Of a stretch of 64,000 nucleotides of DNA, positions 19,601-27,924 are shown one piece after another (positions within the stretch are counted from its first letter, which is position 1; each line of letters begins with the position of its first letter). The DNA lies in the NCBI RefSeq assembly GCF_026340565.1, contig NZ_JAPEPB010000001.1:2356001-2420000 (forward strand), read 5' to 3'. Origin of the DNA: Kitasatospora sp. NBC_01287 (lineage in GTDB: Bacteria; Actinomycetota; Actinomycetes; Streptomycetales; Streptomycetaceae). The notes under the pieces are model-generated. The model saw only the letters and a program-made list of their open reading frames with translations, ran no database searches and had not been told where the DNA came from. The position numbers and the translations under genes are program-made.

Positions 19601-20659
19601 ATCGCCACCACCCGCTGGGGCGAGATCTCCGGCAGCCTGCGCGACCAGCTGCAGACCCGTTTCGAACTGCGGCTGGGTGACGCGGTCGACTCGGTGATCA
19701 ACATGCGCGCGGCGGCCCGGGTGCCCAAGACCCCGGGCCGCGGCCTGACCGACGAGCAGTTGCACTTCCTGACCGCACTGCCGCGGCTCGACGGATCGGG
19801 GACCGCCGAGGACCTCGCCGAGGGCATCGCCGACCTGGTGGACGCCGTGGCCGCGCACTGGGAGGGGCCGCGCGCGCCCGAGGTGCGGATGCTGCCGCTC
19901 ACCCTGGACGCCACCGAGCTGCCCGCCCCCGAGGGGCGCCTGCGGGTGCCGATCGGCGTGGACGACGCCGAGATCGCCCCGCTCTGGCACGACTTCGAGG
20001 AGAACCCGCACCTGCTGGTAGTGGGCGACAGCGAGGCGGGGAAGACCAACCTGCTGAAGCTGATGGCCCGGTCGATCACTCAGGTCTACACGCCTGCCGA
20101 GGCCCGGATCATGGTGGTCGACTACCGGCGCGGGTTGTACGACGTGGTGCCGAAGGAGTACCAGCTCGGCTACGCGGTCGCCGTCGACATGCTGCGCCAG
20201 ATCGTCGACGGCGCCGCGCGCGCCATGAAGAACCGGATCCCACCCGACGACATCAGCCCCGCGCGCCTGAAGCTGCGCGACTGGTGGGAGGGGCCCGAAC
20301 TCTTCATCCTGGTCGACGACTACGACCTGGTCAGCACCGGCGCCGGCAGCCACCCGTTCGCGGCGGTGCTCGACAACCTCGCCCAGGGCGCCGAGATCGG
20401 GCTTCACCTGATCGTGGCACGCGGCGCCAACGGGATCGGCCGCGCCATGGGCGACCCGCTGCTGCGCAAGCTGCAGGAGGTCAACTCGCCCGCGCTGCTG
20501 CTCTCCTGCCCGCCCTCGGAGGGCCACCTGTTCGGCAACGTCAAGCCGCGCCAGCTGCCCACCGGACGCGGCCTGTACATCACCCGGCGACGCAACGTGC
20601 AGGTGCAGACCGGCCACCTGGGCAAGGACGGTGAACCGCTGGAGGTGACCGGCCCGTAG
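16673..20659 (+). CDS. eccC: T7SS motor ATPase EccC (three FtsK/SpoIIIE domains)
   Basis: A 1,328-residue protein, the length of a fused EccCa-EccCb. Two transmembrane helices lie near residues 38-90. Three P-loop ATPase domains carry Walker A motifs GATGSGKSELL (about 485), GAPQSGKSTML (about 835) and GDSEAGKTNLL (about 1120). The first has a Walker B-like LFVVVDEF. The start is a GTG (16673) with GGGAGGAG upstream. EccC recognises C-terminal export signals of Esx-type substrates and powers secretion. The eccB, eccD and WXG100 genes lie on the opposite strand; eccE and mycP are not in the window. Confidence 0.94.
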   Translation: MSVVLVNRTPRRPGPEMPDGEIQLQEPPVLPEKQSGMSSMISMAPMALGSLSMVFMFLRPSGGEGSGALAYVGIGMMALSSIGMLVTQLIRGSSDRKQLLRAERRDYLRYLSQIRRQVRKSITAQQQALAWRHPAPNELRSLVGTTRLWERRAAHPDFSDVRIGTGPQRLATRLAPLSTKPVEDLEPLCAHALRRFIHAYNTLDDQPIAIHLRGFAQVLLRTDDQSAARALVRAMLAQLATVHGPDELRIAIVAEPEHRGAWEWAKWLPHALHPGESDGAGPLRLVAGSLGEAEQLLGEEFTGRPPYEPDAVPHREEPFTVLVLDGAGAHAGSRAALTGYRNTVLIDLTESLEWRPARTTLRLRIAEGRLAMIGADRNRKDTVTDLGRPDALSERQITRLAGSLAQYRIGDAVEAAEPLATDFDLTALLGIPDLHKLDVEALWAQRGIPQRLRVPLGLGPDGRPVDLDLKESAQGGMGPHGMLIGATGSGKSELLRTLVLALAVTHSSEVLNFVLVDFKGGATFLGLDALPHTSAVITNLADEAALVDRMRDALHGEMVRRQELLRAAGNYASLLEYESARAAGTPLKPMPTLFVVVDEFSELLAAHRDFMDLFVMIGRLGRSLGVHLLLASQRLDEGRMNALESHLSYRIGLRTFSAMESRGVLGVPDAYQLPSAPGNGFLRSDISTLTRFKAAYVSGPYRPKRRAAQQAVLEGQVVAYGTTYVTPRHLPTAVEEEAVEETSAESLLEIAAAKLYDVGPPAYRVWLPPLDVPPTLDELLPPLAPHPARGLTTEASKAHGSLNIPVGVVDRPFQQLRDLLTADLSGAGGHVGIAGAPQSGKSTMLRTLITSLALTHTPREVQFYCLDFGGGTLSTLRGLPHLGGVTGRHDGERVLRTIAEVNGIINRREKYFAELGIDSVTGFRRRKAAGELAHDPHGDVFLVIDGWNTLRQEFNDLVQPLTLISQRGINYGVHLMIATTRWGEISGSLRDQLQTRFELRLGDAVDSVINMRAAARVPKTPGRGLTDEQLHFLTALPRLDGSGTAEDLAEGIADLVDAVAAHWEGPRAPEVRMLPLTLDATELPAPEGRLRVPIGVDDAEIAPLWHDFEENPHLLVVGDSEAGKTNLLKLMARSITQVYTPAEARIMVVDYRRGLYDVVPKEYQLGYAVAVDMLRQIVDGAARAMKNRIPPDDISPARLKLRDWWEGPELFILVDDYDLVSTGAGSHPFAAVLDNLAQGAEIGLHLIVARGANGIGRAMGDPLLRKLQEVNSPALLLSCPPSEGHLFGNVKPRQLPTGRGLYITRRRNVQVQTGHLGKDGEPLEVTGP

Positions 20660-20699
20660 TCCCGGCAGGGGCCCACTCTCAGCAGACCGGAGGCCGGCC

Positions 20700-23204
20700 A
20701 TGGACTCGGCACCATCCCAGCTCACCGCGCGGTCCACGCTGCGCCCGGTGGGAGCGCACCTCGTCATCGCACCGCCCGGATCCGAACAGGCCGGCCTCGC
20801 GGCGGTGCTGGACCCGGTGCGGGTCGAGCCGCAGACCCTGGTGCTGCTCGCCGCGGCGGTGGACGCCGCCCCGGTGCTGCGCGCCTCGCTGGACGAGCTG
20901 ACCCGGATCGCCACCGCCCGGGGCGCCGACACGCTGGTGCTGGCCGCCTCCGGCCTGGCCGCCAGCGGCCCCGACGGCCGCCGGCCGGCCGAACTGCTGG
21001 CGCGGCGCACGGGGTTGACGGTGGTCGCGCCCGACGTCGTGGTCTCCGTCGAGGCGGACGGGACGCTGCTGGCGGCGGGCGGCTCCTGGTGGTACTGCCG
21101 GCCCGGCGGCGGTGCCGAACCGCTCGGCGAACGCTGGCCGGGCGGCGCGGCGATCAGCCCGCTGCGCAGCGGCGCGTTCTGGCTCACCCGGGCCACACCC
21201 ACCACCGTGCCGGCCATCCTCGAGTTCGCCTCGGCGCCGATCGGCACCCTGCTGCTGGTGCTCGGCGAGCCCGGTGGTCCGCTGCCGACCGCCGTTCGGC
21301 TCGCCACCGCCGCGTCCGCACTGCTCACCGCCACCGGCGAGCAGCGGCTGCTGCTCAGCGCGCCCTGGGCCGAACCGATCGAGTTGGTCGAGCTGTCCGC
21401 CGTGCTCGCGGCCTCGCTCGACCGCGAGGTGCACGCCGCCATCGGCCTGCCGCTGGTCACCGCGACCGGTCACCGGGGCATGCACCTGGCCGCGGACGGC
21501 ACGCCCGGCTGGGAGCCGTACCTGACCGAGCTGACCGCCTGCCCGGTCGCCCGCACGGTGACCGCGGTCGGCTGGCGCGAGCACCCCGGCGGCTGGACGC
21601 CCGCCGGTCCGGCCCGCTACCACGCCTTCCCCGGTTGGGAGTTGGAGGCGGTCTCGGCCGGCCTCTGGCTGCGCCCGGCCGGCGCCACGGTGGAGCGCGC
21701 GCCCCGGCTGCGCCGTCCCGACCCGGCGCAGCCGGTGCTGGTGATCGGCGCCCCCGGGCACCCGGTCACCGAGGAGGTCTGGGAGCACCTCGGCGGGCTG
21801 CTCGCCGGGCTGCCGTCGCTCGGCGCCGGGCCCGCGGTGCGGCTCGCGGTGACGGTGGCCGGGACGATGGACGCGGAGTCGGAGACCGTGGGGCGGTTCA
21901 GCGCGCGGATCCACCGGCTCACCTGGCTGGGCGCGGACCCGGGGGCGAGGGCCGCGGTGGCGGTGGCGGCCGCGCCGGCCGCTCTGCCGGTGCCGGAGCC
22001 GGTGGCCGTGCGGACGGTGGAGCGGGAGCCGGTGGCCGTGCCGCAGGTGGAGCCGGAGGTGGAGCCGATCGCCGCGCCGGTGCGGGTGGCCGTCATGGCC
22101 GGCCCCGCTGCCGAGCCCGCACCCGAAGCCGTTCCCGAGCCCGCACCCGTTCCCGAGCCCGCACCCGCACCCGCACCCGCACCCGCACCCGCACCCGCAC
22201 CCGAGCCGGAACTCCCCGAGCCCGCGCCCCTGCCCATCCCCACCGCGTCCGACCACCCCACCCTGCTGCTGAGCGTCACGCCGTCGACGGAGGCGCCCAC
22301 CCTCAGCATGGCAGCGATCCGCATCCCCGAGCCTGCGCCCGAACCCGAGCCTGCGCCCGAACCCGCGCCCTCGCTCGCACCAGAGCCCGAGCCTGCGCCC
22401 GAACCCGCGCCCATCCCCGCACCCGCACCCGCACCCACGCCCCCACCCGCGCCCACCACCCCCGCCCAGGACCGGGACGCCCTGCAGGCCCTGATCGGCG
22501 CCCCGTACCAGCGCTGGGCCAGCCGTGCCGACCAGGTCGCCACCCGGCTGCCCGGCCTGCGCGCGGCGGGCGGCGACGACCCCCGCCCCGAGCTGGTCGC
22601 CGTGCTGCTCCACCACGCCGACTCCCCGGTGCCCGCCTCCCGCGCCGAGCTCGTCGCCGCCACCCGCGAGGGCACGGACGGTCCGCTGCGCCCGTACCTG
22701 CGCTGCCTCGCCGCGGGCCTGCGCCGGCTGCCCAGCCACCACGGCGCCGTCCTGTTCGCGGCTCCGCCCGGCCCTCTCGACCTGACCCGCTTCGCCCCCG
22801 GCACGGTGCTCCGCGAACCCGCCCCGGTCAGCGGACTCTCCACCGTGGGCGCCGACCTCGGCGACGGCATCGAGCTGGAGTTCGCCGTCTGGTCGGCCAC
22901 CGGGCGCCGCACCTCGGCCTTCGGCGAGCCCGGTGAGCAACCGACCGTGGTCTTCGCGCCGGGCACCGCCTTCGAGGTGCTGGAGCTCGACCCGGCGGAC
23001 GCCGACAGCGGCCGCCCGGCCCGGGTCCTGCTGCACGAGAGCACCGGCCTGCGAGCGGCCCCCGACCGGCTGCGCGGCTGGCTGGCCCGCCGCGACGCCA
23101 CCGCCCCCGAGAACCGCGTCCGCCCGGCCAACCCGGCCCACTTCCACCTCGACCTGGGAGCCGCCCCCGCAGCACCGACCGAGCATCAGTCGAACAGTGA
23201 CTGA
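20700..23204 (+). CDS. T7SS-locus protein with Pro/Ala/Glu linker and degenerate ADP-ribosyltransferase-like C-terminus
   Basis: An 834-residue protein 40 nt after eccC. The N-terminal about 420 residues are an alpha/beta region without a motif I can name. Residues about 450-600 are a low-complexity Pro-Ala-Glu linker. The last about 230 residues follow the order of an arginine-type ADP-ribosyltransferase fold: YQRWASRAD helix, LRPYLRCLAAGLRRLP, GAVLFAAP, FAPGTVLRE, VSGLSTVG, GRRTSAF, then TVVFAPGTAFEVLEL. The family usually has Arg-Gly after the GxVxR strand, Ser-Thr-Ser, and Glu-x-Glu just before the V-x-F-x-P-G-T strand. Here the Arg is Phe-Ala and the catalytic Glu is replaced (EQPTVVF). 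I infer a catalytically dead ART-like domain, perhaps structural or regulatory in the secretion system. Confidence 0.6.
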   Translation: MDSAPSQLTARSTLRPVGAHLVIAPPGSEQAGLAAVLDPVRVEPQTLVLLAAAVDAAPVLRASLDELTRIATARGADTLVLAASGLAASGPDGRRPAELLARRTGLTVVAPDVVVSVEADGTLLAAGGSWWYCRPGGGAEPLGERWPGGAAISPLRSGAFWLTRATPTTVPAILEFASAPIGTLLLVLGEPGGPLPTAVRLATAASALLTATGEQRLLLSAPWAEPIELVELSAVLAASLDREVHAAIGLPLVTATGHRGMHLAADGTPGWEPYLTELTACPVARTVTAVGWREHPGGWTPAGPARYHAFPGWELEAVSAGLWLRPAGATVERAPRLRRPDPAQPVLVIGAPGHPVTEEVWEHLGGLLAGLPSLGAGPAVRLAVTVAGTMDAESETVGRFSARIHRLTWLGADPGARAAVAVAAAPAALPVPEPVAVRTVEREPVAVPQVEPEVEPIAAPVRVAVMAGPAAEPAPEAVPEPAPVPEPAPAPAPAPAPAPAPEPELPEPAPLPIPTASDHPTLLLSVTPSTEAPTLSMAAIRIPEPAPEPEPAPEPAPSLAPEPEPAPEPAPIPAPAPAPTPPPAPTTPAQDRDALQALIGAPYQRWASRADQVATRLPGLRAAGGDDPRPELVAVLLHHADSPVPASRAELVAATREGTDGPLRPYLRCLAAGLRRLPSHHGAVLFAAPPGPLDLTRFAPGTVLREPAPVSGLSTVGADLGDGIELEFAVWSATGRRTSAFGEPGEQPTVVFAPGTAFEVLELDPADADSGRPARVLLHESTGLRAAPDRLRGWLARRDATAPENRVRPANPAHFHLDLGAAPAAPTEHQSNSD

Positions 23205-23230
23205 ACAGCAGCTGAACGGCCGCTGACCAG
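23191..23230 (-). promoter_or_regulatory. Four 7+4 direct repeats upstream of the SARP gene (AfsR/PhoP-type site)
   Basis: Read on the plus strand, heptamers CGAACAG, TGAACAG, TGAACGG and TGACCAG are separated by exactly 4 bp (period 11). On the minus strand they read GGTCA, GTTCA, GTTCA and GTTCG. This 7+4 layout is that of known SARP and PHO-box operators. The array overlaps the stop codon of the preceding gene and lies about 200 bp upstream of the SARP start at 23429. Autoregulation is an inference. Confidence 0.45.
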
Positions 23231-23428
23231 CGACATCATCAGGCGTACCCGCCGACACCGCCGCCCCGGCGCAGGCAGGACTCAGCGGGCCGACCCGTCA
23301 CGGTCGGTCCGCTCCTCGGCCGCACCCGCGACACCGGTGATCTGACGGCCCGTGCAACGATGAGCGCGGAGACTCCCCCGCCGGATCGTGCCGGCGCTCC
23401 AGTCGCGAGAAGGCCTGATGGACACCTG

Positions 23429-26353
23429 ATGGACATTCGACTACTCGGCTCGGTAGAGCTGCGCACCGCCGACGGACGCCTCGGCGAGATCGCCGGCCCC
23501 CAGCGGCGCGCCGTACTCGCGCTGCTCGCAATGGAGTTGGACCGAGTGGTCGCGGTGGACCGGTTCGTCGAGCTGCTCTGGGCGGAGCAGCCCCCGGCCC
23601 AGGCCAGGGCCGCGCTGCAGGGGCACATCGCCGCGCTGCGCAAGCTGCTGGCGCCCGGACCGTTCATCCTGCAGACCCGGGCGCCCGGCTACCTGCTGCT
23701 CGGGCCGCCCGACCAGGTCGACACGCGGCGCTTCGAGCGGCTCGCGGCCCGGGCGGCGGACGAGTCCGACGACGGCGAGGCGGCCCGCCTGCTGCAGCAC
23801 GCGCTCGGCCTCTGGGCCGGCGCCGCGCTGGGCGATCTGCCCGACACCGCGCTGCGCCGGACGCTGGCGGAGCAGCTCGACGAGTCGCGGACCGGCGTGC
23901 TGATGAGCTGGGCGGAGCGGTGCCTGCGGCTGGACGCCGGCGTGCGCGCGGTCCCGGCGCTGGAGCAGAGCGTGCGGGCCGACGGACTGCGCGAGCCCGT
24001 GGTGGCCCTGCTGATCCGCTGCCTGCACCAGGCCGGGCGGTCCGCCGACGCGCTGACCGTGTACCACCAGGCCAGGGAGCGGCTCGACAGCGAGCTGGGC
24101 CTGCCGCCGGGCCGGGCGCTGCGCGCCGCGTTCGCCGAGGCCGGTGGCACGGCCGGTGGCGAGGGCAGCAACAAGGGGAGCGGCGAGGGCAGCGGCGGCG
24201 GCAGCAACCCGGGTCCGACGACAGTGGTGCCGCCGACCACCCCGCAGCCCTCCGCCGCGCCTGGGCCCGCCCCCACCCCCGCGCCCGCCCCGCGCGAGGC
24301 GCCGGCCCCGGCGCCCGGCATCGCGCGCCACCTGCCGCGGCAGAGCAGCGGATTCGTCGGGCGCGGCGAGGAGTTCCGGCGGTTGGACCAGGAGTGCGGG
24401 CCGGACCGGACCGGCAGCGGGCTCGCCGTCCTGGTCGGGCCGGCCGGGGTCGGCAAGAGCGCCACCGCGATCCGCTGGGCGCACGGCGCGGCCCCGGGCT
24501 TTCCCGACGGCCTGCTCTTCGCCGACCTGCGCGGCTTCGACCCCATCGGCCCGGTGGACCGCTGCGAGGTCCTCGGGCAGTTCCTGCTCGCGCTCGGCCT
24601 GCCGGAGGCCGCCGTCCCCCAGGACGAGGCCGACCGGGCCGCCCTCTACCGCGAACGGACCGAGCACCGGCGGCTGCTGGTGCTGCTGGACAACGCGCGC
24701 GGGCCGGCCGACGTGGTCGACCTGCTGCCCAGCGGCCCGGCCTGCGCGACGGTCGTCACCAGTCGCAACACGCTGGAGGACCTGGTGGTCACCGAGGGTG
24801 CCACGCTGCTGCGGCTGGAGGCGCTGCCGGACGCCGACGCCCTGCGGCTGCTGGACCGGGCGCTGACGGCGGGTCGGGTGCAGGCCGAGCCCGAGGCGGC
24901 CCACCGGCTGATCGCGCTCTGCGACCGCCTGCCGCTCGCGCTGCGGATCGCCGCCTCCCGGCTGGCCTCCCGTCCGGGCTGGCGGATCGCCGACCTGGTC
25001 GCCGAACTCACCGACGAGCGAACCAGGTTGCTCGCCCTGGACAACCGTGGCTCGGTCAGCGTCCGCACCGCCCTGGTTCTGACGTACCGTCATCTTTCTT
25101 CCACGGCGACCCAGTTGCTGTCACTGCTGGCCGCCCATCCGGGCCGCGAGGTGGACGCCCTGGCGGCGGCGGCACTGCTCGGCGGCGAGCTGCGGGCGGC
25201 CCGGCGCACCCTCGGCGAGCTGGCCGCCTACCACCTGCTCACCGAGAACACCCCCGGCCGCTACACCCGGCACGACCTGATCCGGCTCTTCAGTGCCGAG
25301 CTCTTCGCGGCCGAGCCGGCCGAGTTCCGCCGGCTCGCCACCGACCGGCTGCTGGACTACTACCTGGTGGCCGCCCGGGTGGCCGCCGACCACCTCGACC
25401 CCGGCATCGAGAGCTTCGGCGAGCCGGAGCACCCGCCGCTCAGCCTGCCGCAGCCACCGGACAGCCGCGCGGCGCTGGCCTGGTTCCGTCCCGAGGAGTC
25501 GACGATCCGCGCACTGGTCACCACCAGCGCCGACGACGGCCGGCACGAGCGGGCCTGGCGGCTGGCCCGGATCTCGGAGAGTCTCTACTACGGCGCCGGC
25601 CGGCTCAACGACTCGCTCACCTGCCTGCTCGCCGGGCTGCGGGCCGCCGAGCGCACCGGATCACCGCAGGCCATCGCGGTGCTGGAGGGCTCCTGCGCCA
25701 ACGCCCTGTACAGCGTGGGCTTCTCCGCCGAGGCGGTGCGGCTGGTCCAGCAGGCGATCGAGCGCACCAGCCCCGCGGACGGCAACACCCACGTCCGCGC
25801 CCTCTACACGCTCGCGCTCATCACCGCCACCTTCGGCGACGCGATGGCGGCCCTGCCGGTGTCCGCCCAGGCCCTGGCGCTGAGCGGCGACGGCCTGCTG
25901 CCCGAACACCGGGCCGCCGTGCTCAGCTACGCCGCCGCGGTCCGCAACATGGCGGGCGACTCCGCGACCGCGCTGGGCCAGGCCCGTGAGGCCTGCCGCC
26001 TGCTCGCCGCCTACCCGGCCGCCACCGTGCGCCTCTGGGCGATGATGAACGAGGCCCAGGCCCTGCACCAGTTGGGCCTGTCCGCCAATGCCGAGCCGAT
26101 CTGGACCTCGATGCTGGCCACCATCCGCGATGCCGGCTTCCTGCACCTGCAGGCCTCCGGCGAGCAGGGGTTCGCCGACTACCTGCTCGACATCGGCCGC
26201 CCGGCGGACGCCGCCGCGCACCTGCGCGCGGCCATCGACCTGCACCAGCTCCACGGCCACCTCGCGGACGCGGTGACCGAGCGCCTGGCGATGATCGAGG
26301 CCACCCTCGCGGACACCGACCGCGCCGCGCCCGCTGACGGGCTGACGGGCTGA
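23429..26353 (+). CDS. AfsR-type SARP regulator (BTAD-NB-ARC-TPR)
   Basis: A 974-residue protein from ATG 23429, where the conserved MDIRLLGSVELR beta-strand start of SARP proteins begins. Domains: OmpR-type winged helix (1-95, DNA binding), bacterial transcriptional activation domain (about 95-245), Gly/Ser/Pro linker, NB-ARC ATPase with Walker A GPAGVGKSA (about 335) and TSRN sensor, and C-terminal TPR-like helices (about 690-960). AfsR-type SARPs activate secondary metabolism or development, with ATP and TPR inputs controlling activity. It sits between the T7SS locus and an orphan biosynthetic cluster and could regulate either. The 11-bp repeats upstream hint at autoregulation. Confidence 0.85.
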   Translation: MDIRLLGSVELRTADGRLGEIAGPQRRAVLALLAMELDRVVAVDRFVELLWAEQPPAQARAALQGHIAALRKLLAPGPFILQTRAPGYLLLGPPDQVDTRRFERLAARAADESDDGEAARLLQHALGLWAGAALGDLPDTALRRTLAEQLDESRTGVLMSWAERCLRLDAGVRAVPALEQSVRADGLREPVVALLIRCLHQAGRSADALTVYHQARERLDSELGLPPGRALRAAFAEAGGTAGGEGSNKGSGEGSGGGSNPGPTTVVPPTTPQPSAAPGPAPTPAPAPREAPAPAPGIARHLPRQSSGFVGRGEEFRRLDQECGPDRTGSGLAVLVGPAGVGKSATAIRWAHGAAPGFPDGLLFADLRGFDPIGPVDRCEVLGQFLLALGLPEAAVPQDEADRAALYRERTEHRRLLVLLDNARGPADVVDLLPSGPACATVVTSRNTLEDLVVTEGATLLRLEALPDADALRLLDRALTAGRVQAEPEAAHRLIALCDRLPLALRIAASRLASRPGWRIADLVAELTDERTRLLALDNRGSVSVRTALVLTYRHLSSTATQLLSLLAAHPGREVDALAAAALLGGELRAARRTLGELAAYHLLTENTPGRYTRHDLIRLFSAELFAAEPAEFRRLATDRLLDYYLVAARVAADHLDPGIESFGEPEHPPLSLPQPPDSRAALAWFRPEESTIRALVTTSADDGRHERAWRLARISESLYYGAGRLNDSLTCLLAGLRAAERTGSPQAIAVLEGSCANALYSVGFSAEAVRLVQQAIERTSPADGNTHVRALYTLALITATFGDAMAALPVSAQALALSGDGLLPEHRAAVLSYAAAVRNMAGDSATALGQAREACRLLAAYPAATVRLWAMMNEAQALHQLGLSANAEPIWTSMLATIRDAGFLHLQASGEQGFADYLLDIGRPADAAAHLRAAIDLHQLHGHLADAVTERLAMIEATLADTDRAAPADGLTG

Positions 26354-26407
26354 CGGCGGCCGGTGAGCGGCAGTTGTCCAGCGGTCCAGCGGTCCAGCGG
26401 CCGCAGC

Positions 26408-27202
26408 TCAGCCGCTCGACGAAGTGGTCCTGCCATTGGCGCCGGCCGCGCCGCCGCCGCTGGTGGCGGGCCGACCGCTCTCGGCCGCGGCTCCCCCGCC
26501 GCTGGTGGTCGGGCGACCGCTGGTGGTCGGGCGGCCGTTGTCGGCCGCGGCTCCCCCGCCGCTGGTCGGGCGGCCGTTGTCGGCCGGCACCGCGCCGCCG
26601 CTCGTCGCCACCCGCCCGGCGGCGGGGACGGCTTCGCGCGCGGCGGTCGCCCGTACCCCGGCCACCGACCGCCGCAGTGCCGTCTCCGTCCCGGCCGCCG
26701 GCGCCGTTCCCGGTGCCACCGCAGGCTGCGCGAGCGCTCCCGTCCGCATCGTCATGCCCACCCGCATCGCCGGCACCAGGTGCTGCTGCCCCTGGCCCGA
26801 GGTCGACTCGGTGCCCACCGGCACCGGCCTGGCCTCGGGCGCGGGGGCCGCCTGCCGGGGCGGAGCGGCCCGGTCGATCCGGATCACCAGGTTGTCCTCC
26901 CGGTTGGAGCGGTTGGGCCAGTCGTAGTCCTTGCTCCGGATCAGCTGGCTGCGCCCGCTGTCCGCCTCCGTCCACTTGCCCTGGACCGCGCGGATGTTCG
27001 GCCGCCACTGGCCGCCGTACTCGTGCTCCAGCGCGAGGTCCCAGCCGTGCCCGGAGCCGCCGTCGTCGATGACCTCGCTCGCGCCGACCGTGCCCGGGAT
27101 CACCACGGTGCGGCCGTGGCGGATCCGCACCACCACGCGCTGCGGCCAGGCCGCGGTCACGCCGACGACCGTGATCCTGCAGGGGCCTTCGTACCAGGCC
27201 AT
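26408..27202 (-). CDS. Hypothetical protein with repetitive Ala/Gly/Ser tail
   Basis: A 264-residue protein starting MAWYEGPCRITVVGVTAAW at 27202, preceded by GGAGG. This start is preferred over an open upstream extension of low-complexity Arg/Pro residues. The N-terminal about 130 residues form a compact, probably beta-rich domain (WDLALEHEYGGQWRPNIR; KDYDWPNRSN). The C-terminal half is low-complexity with repeated GRPTTSGGGAAA-like units. It converges on the SARP gene with a 54-bp gap holding three GTCCAGCG repeats. I do not recognise the family. Confidence 0.65.
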   Translation of the reverse strand: MAWYEGPCRITVVGVTAAWPQRVVVRIRHGRTVVIPGTVGASEVIDDGGSGHGWDLALEHEYGGQWRPNIRAVQGKWTEADSGRSQLIRSKDYDWPNRSNREDNLVIRIDRAAPPRQAAPAPEARPVPVGTESTSGQGQQHLVPAMRVGMTMRTGALAQPAVAPGTAPAAGTETALRRSVAGVRATAAREAVPAAGRVATSGGAVPADNGRPTSGGGAAADNGRPTTSGRPTTSGGGAAAESGRPATSGGGAAGANGRTTSSSG

Positions 27203-27599
27203 GGGAGCCACCTCCGCGCTCGTGCCGCCGGGGTCCGGCGCCGGACCCCTCCACCCAGGGGAACGGCCACCCGCGCACCCGGGGTTCGACCCACCGTCCC
27301 GTCGGCATCGGCCGGGCCCGGGAGCACGGCCTCCCCGTGGTCCGCCCGCCCGGGGAAGCGCCGGACGGGCAGATTCCAGCCACCAGGCGAGCAGTTCCGG
27401 CCAATCGTCCAAGCGATTCACGGTGGCTGCTGACGCAGGTTCAGGCACCCGCTGAAATGGACGGCGGCACCTAGCCACTCCGGTTCCACCCGGCCGCGCC
27501 CGCTCCCTGGAGCCGGCCACTCCCGAAGGGTCCCACCGTGCCCGTGCTCCACCGTGGCCTCGGCACGACCGTCACCACCCCCGCCACCGCGCTACCGGC

Positions 27600-27626
27600 G
27601 CCCGCGGTCAGCCACTGACCGCGGGC
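27600..27626 (-). terminator. Perfect hairpin downstream of the His/Gly-rich gene
   Basis: GCCCGCGGTCA and TGACCGCGGGC form an 11-bp perfect stem around a 5-nt loop, just past the stop codon of the minus-strand gene at 27637. No T-run follows, which is common for actinobacterial hairpin terminators. The rest of 27203-27599 holds nothing I can support. Confidence 0.6.
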
Positions 27627-27636
27627 GCCGCGCCCA

Positions 27637-27924
27637 TCAGTGCGCCGCCCAGAGCAGCAGGAGCACCGCCGCCACCACCACGAGCGCCACCGGCGGTCGC
27701 AGCAGGGGTGACCGGCCGGAGCGCCGCCTCCGGCCGTCCGGCCCGACGCCTACGTTGCTGCCGCTGCTGACGAACCAGCCCTGGTCCAAGCCGCGCTGCT
27801 CACCGCCGTGGTGGCGACCGCCGTGGTGGCGACCGCCGTGGTGGCCCCCGCCATGGTGACCGCCCCCGTGCCCGCCATGGTGACCGCCGAAGTCGCCGCC
27901 ACCCGAATGTCCGCCACCGTCCAT
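27637..27924 (-). CDS. Small His/Gly-rich protein with C-terminal membrane anchor
   Basis: A 95-residue protein from ATG 27924, with GGAGG eight nt upstream. Residues about 6-42 are almost entirely Gly and His (repeats of GGHH and GRHH). A charged stretch follows, then a single hydrophobic helix near the C-terminus (PPVALVVVAAVLLLLW) ending AAH. This is a tail-anchored arrangement with the His-rich part probably cytoplasmic. Metal binding is plausible from composition but not shown. A hairpin terminator follows the gene. Confidence 0.6.
   Translation of the reverse strand: MDGGGHSGGGDFGGHHGGHGGGHHGGGHHGGRHHGGRHHGGEQRGLDQGWFVSSGSNVGVGPDGRRRRSGRSPLLRPPVALVVVAAVLLLLWAAH

Noticed and set aside
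16634..21460. A 1,600-codon open frame antisense to eccC
   Set aside because: eccC on the plus strand is unambiguous; the antisense frame is Arg/Val/Gln-rich without motifs, a normal artefact of high GC.
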